NCBI GenBank assembly: GCA_038232275.1
Contig: JBBSIC010000055.1
Location: forward strand, 1-21,881
Source: DATLGB01 sp038232275
GTDB lineage: Bacteria; Actinomycetota; Thermoleophilia; Solirubrobacterales; Solirubrobacteraceae
Length of the DNA stretch: 21,881 nt
Direction: 5' to 3'
The stretch's first letter is position 1. Each line of letters begins with the position of its first letter. The notes beneath the pieces are model-generated. The model was given only the letters and a program-made list of their open reading frames with translations. It was not told the origin of the DNA and searched no databases. Below are positions 7,181-13,858 of the stretch, piece after piece. A program made the translations under genes and the position numbers.

Positions 7181-8215
7181 GTGAGGCTCGGCATCAACGT
7201 CGGCTACTGGGGCCTCGCCGCGCCCGCGGCCGAGCAGCTCGAGCTGGTGCGCGAGGCGGAGCGGCTCGGCTTGGACTCCGTCTGGGCCGCGGAGTCCTAC
7301 GGATCCGACGCGGCCACCGTGCTCGCGTGGCTCGCCTCGCAGACCTCGACGATCCGCCTCGGGGCCGGCATCTTTCAGATCCCCGCGCGCTCGGCGGCCA
7401 TGACCGCGATGACGGCGGCGACGCTCGACCAGCTGTCGGGCGGGCGCTTCATGCTCGGCCTGGGGACGAGCGGCCCGCAGGTCTCCGAGGGCTGGCACGG
7501 GGTGCGCTTCGCCCGCCAGCTCGCCAGGACGCGCGAGTACGTCGACGTCGTGCGCATGGCACTGCGGCGCGAGCGGCTCGTCTACGACGGCAGGACGCTC
7601 CAACTGCCGCTGCCGGACGGCCCGGGCAAGGCCCTCAAGCTGATGATCGCCACCGTCCAGGACGAGGTCCCGATCTACATCGCCGCGATCGGCCCCAAGA
7701 ACACGGCGCTGGCCGCCGAGATCGCCGACGGCTGGCTGCCGGTCCTCGTCTCCCCCGAGCACATGGCGGAGTTCCGGCCCGCGCTCGAGGAGGGTTGGGC
7801 CCGCGCCGGCCGGACCGGCGAGGGCTTCGACATCGCCCCGGCGGTCACCGTCCGCGTCGACGACGACCTCGACGCCGCCCGCGACCTCATCCGGCCCTAT
7901 ATCGCCCTCTACGTCGGCGGCATGGGCTCGCGCGACAAGAACTTCTACAACGCGCTGGTCACCTCCTACGGGTTCGGCGACGCGGCCCGCGAGGTCCAGG
8001 ATCTCTACCTCGACGGCAAACGGCAGGCGGCGGCCGCCGCCCTGCCGGACGCGCTGATCGACGCGGTCGCCCTCGTCGGCCCGCCCGACCGCATCCGCGA
8101 CCGCCTCGCCGGCTACCGCGCCAGCGGCGTGGGCACGCTGATCCTCTCGCCCATGGCCTCGACGCTCGAGGACCGTGTCGGCCAGCTGCGCAGCCTGGCC
8201 GAGCTCGCGGGCTGA
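7181..8215 (+). CDS. LLM-class F420-dependent oxidoreductase
   Basis: A 344 aa TIM-barrel protein of the bacterial luciferase-like monooxygenase superfamily. The GTG at 7181 is chosen because the family begins directly with the first strand (RLGINVGYWG). Supporting segments are SVWAAESYGSDA, TIRLGAGIFQIPARSAAMTAMTAATLDQLSGGRFMLGLG (a long family signature, residues near 65-100), SGPQVSEGWHGVRF, LARTREYVDVVRM, and GPKNTALAAEIADGWLP. This pattern is closest, from memory, to the Rv3520c-like group of F420-linked enzymes, so F420 rather than FMN is the likely cofactor. The physiological substrate is unknown. It overlaps the next gene by one base (TGATG), suggesting coupled translation with the glycosyltransferase. 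It is likely cytoplasmic. Confidence 0.92.
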   Translation: MRLGINVGYWGLAAPAAEQLELVREAERLGLDSVWAAESYGSDAATVLAWLASQTSTIRLGAGIFQIPARSAAMTAMTAATLDQLSGGRFMLGLGTSGPQVSEGWHGVRFARQLARTREYVDVVRMALRRERLVYDGRTLQLPLPDGPGKALKLMIATVQDEVPIYIAAIGPKNTALAAEIADGWLPVLVSPEHMAEFRPALEEGWARAGRTGEGFDIAPAVTVRVDDDLDAARDLIRPYIALYVGGMGSRDKNFYNALVTSYGFGDAAREVQDLYLDGKRQAAAAALPDALIDAVALVGPPDRIRDRLAGYRASGVGTLILSPMASTLEDRVGQLRSLAELAG

Positions 8216-9426
8216 TGCGCGTCCTGCTGGGCGCGTTCGGCGATCCCGGCCACGCGTTCCCGATGCTCGCGCTCGGGTCGCGCCTGGCCGCCCGCGGCCA
8301 CGACGTGTGCCTGCAGACCTGGCGCAGGTGGCAGCTCGACGTCGAGGCCGCGGGGATGACCTTCGCGGCGGCGCCGGAGTACCAGGTCTTCCCCACGCCG
8401 GAGCGTCCGATGCAGCCTTACGAGGCGGCCGTCGCCGCGACCCGGGACACCGTCGGGCTGGTCGAGAGCTTCGCCCCGGAGGCCTGCGTCTCGGACATCC
8501 TGACGCGGGCGCCGGCGCTCGCGGCCGAGCTGCACGGCGTGCCGGTCGCGACCCTCGTCCCCCACGTCTGCCCGCTCCCGGGCGCGGGCATGCCGCCGTA
8601 CTCCCTCGGCGCGCAGCCGCCGCGCACCGCTCTCGGCGCGCGGCTGTGGGGCCTCACGGACGGGCTGGTCCGGCGCGGGCTCGAGCAGGGCCGCGCGGAC
8701 TACAACGACGCCCGGGCGCAGCTCGGCCTCGGTCCGCGCGACGAGCTGCACACGGGCCTCTCGCGCTCGCTGACGCTCGTCGGGACCTTCCCGCAGCTCG
8801 AGTACCCGCGCGCCTGGCCGGCCTGGATGCGCGTGTGCGGCCCGCTGCTGTGGGAGCCGCCGGGCGCGCCCGTGGAGCCGCTGGCCGGGCCGGGGCCCGT
8901 CGTGCTCGTGGCACCCTCGACCGCGCACGACGCCGGGCATACGCTGCTGCGCGCCGCGCTCGACGGCCTCGCGGGCGAGGACGTGCGCGTGATCGCGACC
9001 TTCAACGGCCGCGAGCCGCCCTGGCTGGCGGACTATCGCATCCCGGCCAACGCCGTGCTCGTCCCGTGGCTGTCCTACGCCCGGACGATGCCCTCCTGCG
9101 ACCTCGTGATCACCCATGGCGGCCACGGAACCCTCGTGCGCGCCCTGAGCCGGGGCTGCGCGGTCGTCGTCTGCCCCGCGGTGGGCGACATGGCCGAGAA
9201 CGCCGCCCGGGCAGACTGGGCGGGCGTCGGCGTCCGGCTCCCCCGCCGCCTGCTCTCGGCGGGCGCCCTGCGGCTCGCGGTCCGGCGGGCACTCGCCGAT
9301 CCGGGGCTGCGCGCCCGCGCGCGCGCGCTGGCCGCGTGGTCGGCGGGCAACGACGGCGCGGCGGTGGCGGCCGGGGCGGTCGAGGCGTGGGCGGGAAGAG
9401 TCGAATCCGTCCGACACACGAACTAG
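8215..9426 (+). CDS. GT1-family glycosyltransferase (UGT/MGT-like, GT-B fold)
   Basis: A 403 aa protein. The N-terminal Rossmann half shows GHAFPMLALGSRLAARGHDV (12-31), the acceptor-side signature of this family. The C-terminal half carries VITHGGHGTLVRAL with HGGHGT at 301-306 and GDMAENAARADWAGVGV at about 323-339, the region that binds the nucleotide-sugar donor in macrolide-type and plant UDP-glycosyltransferases. It should transfer a sugar from a nucleotide donor to a small lipophilic acceptor; neither is identifiable. The start overlaps the oxidoreductase stop by one base, so a two-gene tailoring unit for a small molecule is a reasonable inference. Its stop codon TAG lies inside the palindrome and -10 box of the next gene. 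Confidence 0.9.
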   Translation: MRVLLGAFGDPGHAFPMLALGSRLAARGHDVCLQTWRRWQLDVEAAGMTFAAAPEYQVFPTPERPMQPYEAAVAATRDTVGLVESFAPEACVSDILTRAPALAAELHGVPVATLVPHVCPLPGAGMPPYSLGAQPPRTALGARLWGLTDGLVRRGLEQGRADYNDARAQLGLGPRDELHTGLSRSLTLVGTFPQLEYPRAWPAWMRVCGPLLWEPPGAPVEPLAGPGPVVLVAPSTAHDAGHTLLRAALDGLAGEDVRVIATFNGREPPWLADYRIPANAVLVPWLSYARTMPSCDLVITHGGHGTLVRALSRGCAVVVCPAVGDMAENAARADWAGVGVRLPRRLLSAGALRLAVRRALADPGLRARARALAAWSAGNDGAAVAAGAVEAWAGRVESVRHTN

Positions 9427-9435
9427 TGTTCGCTT
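9401..9435 (+). promoter_or_regulatory. Leaderless promoter of the HNH gene
   Basis: TAGTGT at 9424-9429 is a TAnnnT-type -10 box ending 6 bases before the ATG, and a weak -35 candidate TCGAAT (9401-9406) lies 17 bases upstream. The -10 box is the core of the SOS-type palindrome, so a bound repressor would block it directly. No ribosome site is present. Confidence 0.5.
9419..9432. promoter_or_regulatory. Putative LexA/SOS box (CGAACTAGTGTTCG) over the HNH gene promoter
   Basis: A perfect 5+4+5 palindrome, CGAAC-TAGT-GTTCG, matches the Gram-positive/actinobacterial LexA consensus GAAC-N4-GTTC with the extra outer C and G. It ends 3 bases before the ATG at 9436 and overlaps the stop codon of the glycosyltransferase gene. 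LexA binding is inferred from the consensus; no protein data are available. Confidence 0.6.
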
Positions 9436-10128
9436 ATGGATCGGGAGCTGCTCGAGACTCTGCTGGCCGAGGGCCTCTCGCTCGACAAGATCGCGGACCG
9501 CGTGGCCCGAAGCCCGTCCACCGTGAGCTACTGGTTGAAACGGCACGGCCTCGCGGCCAACGGCGCCACGAAGTATGGCCCTGGTCCTCCGGTCGACCCG
9601 CGAGAGTTGCGTGCCCTCGTCGAGCGCGGACACACCGTGCCGTCCTTGGCGAAGCGCCTCGGCCGCTCTCCCGCGGTGATACGCCGAGCGCTCGCACAGC
9701 ACGGCCTCGTGACGCGGCAGGCTCGCAACCGACGCGTCGCTGCCGCGGCGCTTGCTCAGGGGCTGCGCGAGGTCGAGCTCGACTGCGCACGGCACGGCCT
9801 CGAGCCACACGTCCTCGAGGGCCGCGGATCCTTCCGCTGCATGCGCTGCCGCGGCGAGCAGGTCAGCAGACATCGCCGGCGAGTCAAGCGGACCCTGATC
9901 GCGGAGGCCGGCGGCAAGTGCGTCATCTGCGGCTACTCACGCTGCGATGCAGCTCTGCAGTTTCATCATCTCGACCCGGCCACGAAGGCGTTTCACCTCT
10001 CGCTTCGAGGAGTCACCCGATCGTGGGCCGAGGTGCGCACGGAAGCTGCGAAGTGCGTCCTGCTGTGCGCCACGTGTCACGCAGAGGTCGAGGTAGGCTA
10101 CATCATAATCGACTCTGAGTTACAGTAA
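9436..10128 (+). CDS. HTH-HTH-zinc-HNH endonuclease-like protein
   Basis: A 230 aa protein with a modular DNA-binding layout. Two similar helix-turn-helix repeats lie at about 14-38 (KIADRVARSPSTVSYWLKRHG) and 67-91 (SLAKRLGRSPAVIRRALAQHG). A zinc-ribbon-like pair follows (C117…C135/C138), then a basic stretch (SRHRRRVKR, 144-152). The C-terminal HNH module has C162/C165 (CVIC), H177/H178 (QFHHLDP), and C211/C214/H215 (CATCH). The Asn usual before the second Cys pair appears replaced by Lys206, and Glu replaces the last His. By hand, roughly 45 of 231 codons end in A or T, including tta, ata and aga, far more than its neighbours, which suggests transfer. Its stop touches the 3' end of tRNA-Asn. 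Similar solo genes occur, from memory, in related genomes; the biological role is unknown. Confidence 0.85.
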   Translation: MDRELLETLLAEGLSLDKIADRVARSPSTVSYWLKRHGLAANGATKYGPGPPVDPRELRALVERGHTVPSLAKRLGRSPAVIRRALAQHGLVTRQARNRRVAAAALAQGLREVELDCARHGLEPHVLEGRGSFRCMRCRGEQVSRHRRRVKRTLIAEAGGKCVICGYSRCDAALQFHHLDPATKAFHLSLRGVTRSWAEVRTEAAKCVLLCATCHAEVEVGYIIIDSELQ

Positions 10129-10199
10129 CTCCCCGGGGTGGACTCGAACCACCAAACCTTGATTAACAGTCAAGTATGTTGCCATTACATCACCGGGGA
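10129..10199 (-). tRNA. tRNA-Asn (anticodon GTT)
   Basis: A full cloverleaf folds on the minus strand: acceptor TCCCCGG/CCGGGGA with discriminator G, D stem ATGT/ACAT with a 7-base loop containing GG, anticodon stem CTTGA/TCAAG with loop CTGTTAA (anticodon GTT, Asn), a 4-base variable region, and T arm GGTGG-TTCGAGT-CCACC. Total 71 nt; the CCA end is not encoded (the next bases are TTA). It lies between dnaG, in the same direction, and the convergent HNH gene whose stop codon is immediately adjacent. A promoter in the 60 bases to dnaG is not obvious. Confidence 0.95.
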
Positions 10200-10213
10200 C
10201 CGAAATAGTGACA

Positions 10214-10233
10214 CGCCCCGAGAGACCGAGGCG
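10214..10233 (-). terminator. Possible hairpin between dnaG and tRNA-Asn
   Basis: Minus-strand CGCCTCG and CGGGGCG pair over 7 bp (one G-U) around a 6-base loop, followed by TGTCACTATTT. The U tract is broken, so termination is uncertain; it could also mark processing of a dnaG-tRNA transcript. Confidence 0.3.
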
Positions 10234-10245
10234 CGGCCAAAGTCT

Positions 10246-10259
10246 AGTGGCGAACCACT
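10246..10259 (-). terminator. UUCG-loop hairpin at the dnaG stop codon
   Basis: On the minus strand AGTGG-TTCG-CCACT forms a perfect 5 bp stem closed by a UUCG tetraloop. It begins with the last base of the dnaG TGA and is followed by AGACTTTGG. It is a stable small hairpin but has no real U run, so it is only a candidate terminator or 3'-end stabiliser. Confidence 0.35.
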
Positions 10260-12019
10260 CAGCGCGTGAGCCTGCGCAGCTGCCCGAGGACGCGCTGGCG
10301 CTCCACGGCGAGGTCGCTCAAGGGGGTCTCGGCCACGCGGGCGGTGGCGATGTCGCGCTCCAGGCGGGCGAGGTCGAGCATGTAGCCGGCCCGGTCGAGC
10401 TCGGAGGCCTCGGCGTCCTCGAGCGCGCCCGCGCGCATGACGATCTCGGCGATCAGCGCGCAGAGCGCGTCGTCTGAGGGCGGCAGGCCGGCGGCGGGCG
10501 CGGCGAGGTGGTCGCGCAGGTGCGCCGCCGCGCGCCGGATGAGGTCGGAGGACAGCGCGGCGTCGCCGTCGAGCGCGGCCAGGCGCCCGGCGCCCGGCAC
10601 GGGGAAGGCCAGGCAGAGCGAGAGGAACGCCAGCTCGGCCTGCTCGCGCCGGTCCATGGCGCGGTGGGCCGAGCCGCCGTTGCCGTTGGCGCGCGGCGCG
10701 GAACCGGACCCCGTCCTGCCCAGGGCGGACGCCGCGAGCCCCTCGGACAGGCCCAGGCGCCCGGCGACGAGCCGGACGAGCTCCTCGCGCAGGACGCTGG
10801 GCGGCAGCTTGGAAAGGACCGCGGACGTCTCGGCCAGCAGCTTGTCGCGGCCCTCGGCCGACGACAGGTCGCCGCGCGCGAGCGCGACCTCGACCTGCCA
10901 GCGCGCGAACGGTACGGCGCGCCGGAGCATCGCCTCGACGTCGTCGGTCCCGCCGGGGGCGGAGGCGACCTCGGCGGGGTCCGAGCCCGGTGGCAGCGGC
11001 ACGACGCGCACCTCGGGCGGGTTGGGCAGGGCGCGCAGCACGCCGGCCGCGCGGTGCGTCGCCTCCTGCCCGGCGGCGTCGGCGTCCAGGCACAGCGACA
11101 CGGAGGGGGAGAGCTTGGCGAGCTCGGCGGCCTGGCCCTCGGCGAGCGCCGTCCCCATCTGGCCAACCGCGTTGCGAATGCCGGCCTGGTGCAGCGCGAT
11201 CACGTCGGTGTAGCCCTCGACGAGCACGACGGAGCCGGCCTTCGCCGCGGCGGTCCGGGCGATGTGGGTCCCGTACACCTGGCGGCCCTTGTGAAAGACC
11301 TCGCCCTCGGCGGAGTTGAGGTACTTCGGCTGATCGTCGGGCGCGAGCGAGCGCGCGCCGAAGCCCAGCACCCGGCCGCGCGCGTCGGCCCAGGGGAACA
11401 TCAGGCGCCCGCGGAAGCGATCGATCAGCCCGGCGCGCCCGCGCGAGCGCGACGCCAGCCCGGCGGCCAGCAGCTCGCCGGCCGAGTAGCCCGCCCGCTC
11501 GGACGCGGCCACGACGCGGTCCCAGCTCGCGGATGAATAACCGACGCGGAACTCGCGCAGCGTCGGCTCCTTCAGCCCGCGCGCGGCCAGGTACTCCCGG
11601 GCGCCCGCCGCTTCGGGCGACTCCCACAGCAGCCGCACGTAGTATACGGCCGTGCGCTCCAGGAGGCTGTGCAGGCGCTCGCGGCGCTCGCGCTTCTCGG
11701 CCGCCCGCGGGTCCTCCTCGGTGCGCTCGAGCTGCACGTTGTAGCGATCGGCCAGCAGTTCGAGCGCCTCGCCGAAGCCGAGCGTCTCGGTCTCCATGGC
11801 GAACTTGAAGACGTCGCCGCCCTCGCCGCAGCCGAAGCAGTAGTAGAGCTTCTCGACGGGGTCGATCCCGAACGACGGCGAGCGCTCGTCGTGAAACGGG
11901 CACAGCCCGACGTAGCGCCGGACCCCGGCCTTGCGCAGCTCGATGCGCGAGCCCACCAGGTCCACGAAGTCGACCGCGTCGCGGACCTTCTCCCGGGAGT
12001 CGTCGGTGTACCGCGCCAC
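10259..12019 (-). CDS. dnaG: DNA primase DnaG
   Basis: A 586 aa bacterial primase that makes RNA primers at the replication fork. The CHC2 zinc domain shows C40, H43, C61 and C64 (GLCPFHDE and YYCFGCGEGGDV). The catalytic core contains LGFGARSL (218-225) and DQPKYLNSAE (229-238), then the TOPRIM domain with Glu268 (VLVEGYTDV) and the Asp312/Asp314 pair (LDADAAGQEA). An Asn/Gly/Ser-rich linker near 445 leads to the C-terminal helical region that normally binds DnaB helicase. The length is normal. The GTG start at 12019 lies 6 bases after the dgt stop, so the two genes are cotranscribed. A dgt-dnaG pair is usual in actinobacteria; here tRNA-Asn rather than a sigma factor gene follows. Confidence 0.97.
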   Translation of the reverse strand: MARYTDDSREKVRDAVDFVDLVGSRIELRKAGVRRYVGLCPFHDERSPSFGIDPVEKLYYCFGCGEGGDVFKFAMETETLGFGEALELLADRYNVQLERTEEDPRAAEKRERRERLHSLLERTAVYYVRLLWESPEAAGAREYLAARGLKEPTLREFRVGYSSASWDRVVAASERAGYSAGELLAAGLASRSRGRAGLIDRFRGRLMFPWADARGRVLGFGARSLAPDDQPKYLNSAEGEVFHKGRQVYGTHIARTAAAKAGSVVLVEGYTDVIALHQAGIRNAVGQMGTALAEGQAAELAKLSPSVSLCLDADAAGQEATHRAAGVLRALPNPPEVRVVPLPPGSDPAEVASAPGGTDDVEAMLRRAVPFARWQVEVALARGDLSSAEGRDKLLAETSAVLSKLPPSVLREELVRLVAGRLGLSEGLAASALGRTGSGSAPRANGNGGSAHRAMDRREQAELAFLSLCLAFPVPGAGRLAALDGDAALSSDLIRRAAAHLRDHLAAPAAGLPPSDDALCALIAEIVMRAGALEDAEASELDRAGYMLDLARLERDIATARVAETPLSDLAVERQRVLGQLRRLTR

Positions 12020-12025
12020 GGTGGC

Positions 12026-13039
12026 CTAGACCGCGAACCCCTGCGGCACCGCGCGCTCGGTCCAGGCGCGGGTGGCGAAGCGGTCCGTCATCCCCGCGAT
12101 GTAGTCCATGACGCGCTCGGCGAGCGTGGCGGGTGGCTGGGCCAGATCGGCCGGCAGCTCCTCCGGGTGCTCGCAGTACCAGTCGAAGAGCCCGCGCAGG
12201 ACGCGCTCGATGCGCGCGTGCTGCTGGCGCGCCGTATCGCCCAGGTAGACGCGCTGGAACATGAAGGCGCGCAGCGCGAGCATCGCGGAGCCGACCTCGT
12301 CGCCCTGCACGATGTCCCCGGCGCGCTCGGAGTGCTCGACGAGGTCGTGCACGAGGCGGTCGATGCGCCGCGGCCCGGTCTCCCCCAGGATCGCGATCTC
12401 CCGCGCGGGCAGGTCGTCCCCGACGATCACGCCGGCGCGCAGCGCGTCGTCGATGTCGTGGTTGATGTAGGCGATGCGGTCCACCAGGCGGACGATCCTG
12501 CCCTCCAGGGTCGCCGGCTCGCCGGCCCCGCTGGAGTGGCGCAGGATGCCGTCGCGCACGGGATCGGTCAGGTTCAGCCGCTCGAGCACGTCGACGACGC
12601 GCAGGGAGTGCTCGTTGTGGCGGAAGCCGCGGCCGAAGCGCTCGCGGCCGCAGCGGTCCAGCACGTCCTCGCCGATGTGCCCGAAGGCGGGATGGCCGAG
12701 GTCGTGACCGAGGCCGATCGCCTCGACGAGGTCCTCGTTGAGGCGCAGCGCCCGCGCCACCGTGCGCGAGACCTGCGTCGCCTCCAGCGTGTGCGTCAGC
12801 CGCGTGCGGTAGTGGTCGCCAAGGGGCGCGACGAAGACCTGCGTCTTGTGCTTGAGCCGGCGGAAGGCCTTGGAGTGCACGATCCGGTCGCGGTCGCGCT
12901 GAAACGGCGTGCGCAGCGAGCACTCCTCCTCTGCCACCGCCCGCGCCGCCGGATAGGAGCGCACGGCCAGCGGCGAGAGCCCCGCGTCCTCGGCGGCGGC
13001 TATGCGCTCGGCGTAGGACGATGCGACGGAGGTCTGCAC
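12026..13039 (-). CDS. dgt: dGTPase-like deoxynucleotide triphosphohydrolase
   Basis: A 337 aa HD-domain protein of the dGTPase family, which removes triphosphate from dNTPs and so tunes the nucleotide pool. The opening CSLRTPFQRDRDRIVHSKAFRRLKHKTQVF (about 40-70) is the family signature. Metal ligands are His83 (RLTHTLE), His112-Asp113 (GLGHDLGHPAFGHIGED) and a later Asp in YINHDIDDAL; FRHNEHSLRVV also matches. The GTG at 13039 is chosen because the family starts here and no usable ATG exists nearby; GAGGGG abuts it, too close for a normal ribosome site, while GACACT 6 bases upstream could be a leaderless -10 box. It sits between recO and dnaG on the same strand. Confidence 0.94.
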   Translation of the reverse strand: MQTSVASSYAERIAAAEDAGLSPLAVRSYPAARAVAEEECSLRTPFQRDRDRIVHSKAFRRLKHKTQVFVAPLGDHYRTRLTHTLEATQVSRTVARALRLNEDLVEAIGLGHDLGHPAFGHIGEDVLDRCGRERFGRGFRHNEHSLRVVDVLERLNLTDPVRDGILRHSSGAGEPATLEGRIVRLVDRIAYINHDIDDALRAGVIVGDDLPAREIAILGETGPRRIDRLVHDLVEHSERAGDIVQGDEVGSAMLALRAFMFQRVYLGDTARQQHARIERVLRGLFDWYCEHPEELPADLAQPPATLAERVMDYIAGMTDRFATRAWTERAVPQGFAV

Positions 13040-13091
13040 CCCCTCAGTGTCGCATCCGCCCAGGCCCGCCCCACCGTCCCGCGGAGAGTTT

Positions 13092-13832
13092 TCACGAATG
13101 TGCGCGCGCGGTCCGTGCCGCGAGCGCGCCGAGGCGGACGTGGGCATGATGCTCGGCGGTCTCGCGGACCGCTCGATCGGCCTGGGCGAGCGCGGAGGGC
13201 GCGACGCCGGGCGTGTCGGCCAGCGGCCGGCCGAGCGCCTCGACGAGGAACGCGTGCGCGGCCTCGTCGAGGCGGAAGGAGCCCGCCTCGCAGGACGGGC
13301 ACACGACGCCGCCCGCCGCCCCCGAGAAGCCCGACAGCTCGTCGGCCTCACCGCAGGAGGCGCAGGCCGACAGCTGCGGGGAGATGCCCGCCGCCAGCAG
13401 CAGCTTCATGCGGAAGGCGACGCCGTTGGCGGCCGTGGCGCAGGCCGGGGAGCGCTCGAGCAGCGCCAGCTCGTTGGCGAGCAGGTGATAGACGCCGGGA
13501 TGCGGGTCGCCGGTGGCGAACAGGCGCGCGACGCCGTCGCAGCAGCGCGCCGCGACGTCCAGCGGCGCCGCGCCCTCCCGCAGCCGCGGGTGGGCGGAGA
13601 TCGTGGTCACGCTGGTGACGGTCAGCAGCTCCGAGCGCCCCTCGTGCAGCACCGCCTCGAGGCGGAAGAACGGCTCCAGGCGCCCGCCGAAGCGCGAACG
13701 GGCCTTGCGGACGCCCTTGGCGATCGCGCTCACCTTGCCGCGATGCGGGGTATAGAGGTGCAGGATCCGGTCCGCCTCGCCGTAGCGGAAGGAGCGCAGC
13801 ACGATGGCTTCGGTCTTGATGGTCCGGGGCAT
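13092..13832 (-). CDS. recO: DNA repair protein RecO
   Basis: A 246 aa recombination mediator that with RecR loads RecA onto single-stranded DNA. The N-terminus is an OB-fold (TIKTEAIVLRSFRYGEADRILHLYTP, then GKVSAIAKGVRKARSRFGGRLEPF), the diagnostic RecO opening. The C-terminal helical part includes four zinc-ligand cysteines in CASCGEAD and CPSCEAG (near 178-181 and 199-202). Length is normal. It starts at ATG 13832, divergent from glutaredoxin over 26 bases, and its stop is 52 bases before dgt. The gene order recO-dgt-dnaG groups repair, dNTP control and priming. Confidence is high on identity. Confidence 0.95.
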   Translation of the reverse strand: MPRTIKTEAIVLRSFRYGEADRILHLYTPHRGKVSAIAKGVRKARSRFGGRLEPFFRLEAVLHEGRSELLTVTSVTTISAHPRLREGAAPLDVAARCCDGVARLFATGDPHPGVYHLLANELALLERSPACATAANGVAFRMKLLLAAGISPQLSACASCGEADELSGFSGAAGGVVCPSCEAGSFRLDEAAHAFLVEALGRPLADTPGVAPSALAQADRAVRETAEHHAHVRLGALAARTARAHS

Positions 13833-13842
13833 GAGGGGTCGC

Positions 13843-13858
13843 TATACTTAGTGAAGTA
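13843..13858 (+). promoter_or_regulatory. -10 box and overlapping inverted repeat upstream of glutaredoxin
   Basis: TATACT (13843-13848) is a near-consensus -10 box 10 bases before the ATG at 13859, predicting a leader of only a few bases. A perfect inverted repeat TACTT-AGTG-AAGTA (13845-13858) overlaps the box and ends at the start codon. It may be an operator; the regulator is unknown. The recO promoter must lie in the same 26 bases on the other strand. Confidence 0.5.

Noticed and set aside
9380..10199. An integrated element with duplicated tRNA end (attL/attR)
   Set aside because: The tRNA 3' sequence is not repeated near the start of the HNH gene and no integrase gene is linked; xerD at 17785 has a housekeeping context.
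10185..12923. 912-codon minus-strand open frame across dnaG, dgt and the tRNA
   Set aside because: It is out of frame with the clear dnaG and dgt motifs, runs into the tRNA, and is Arg/Pro/Ala low-complexity.
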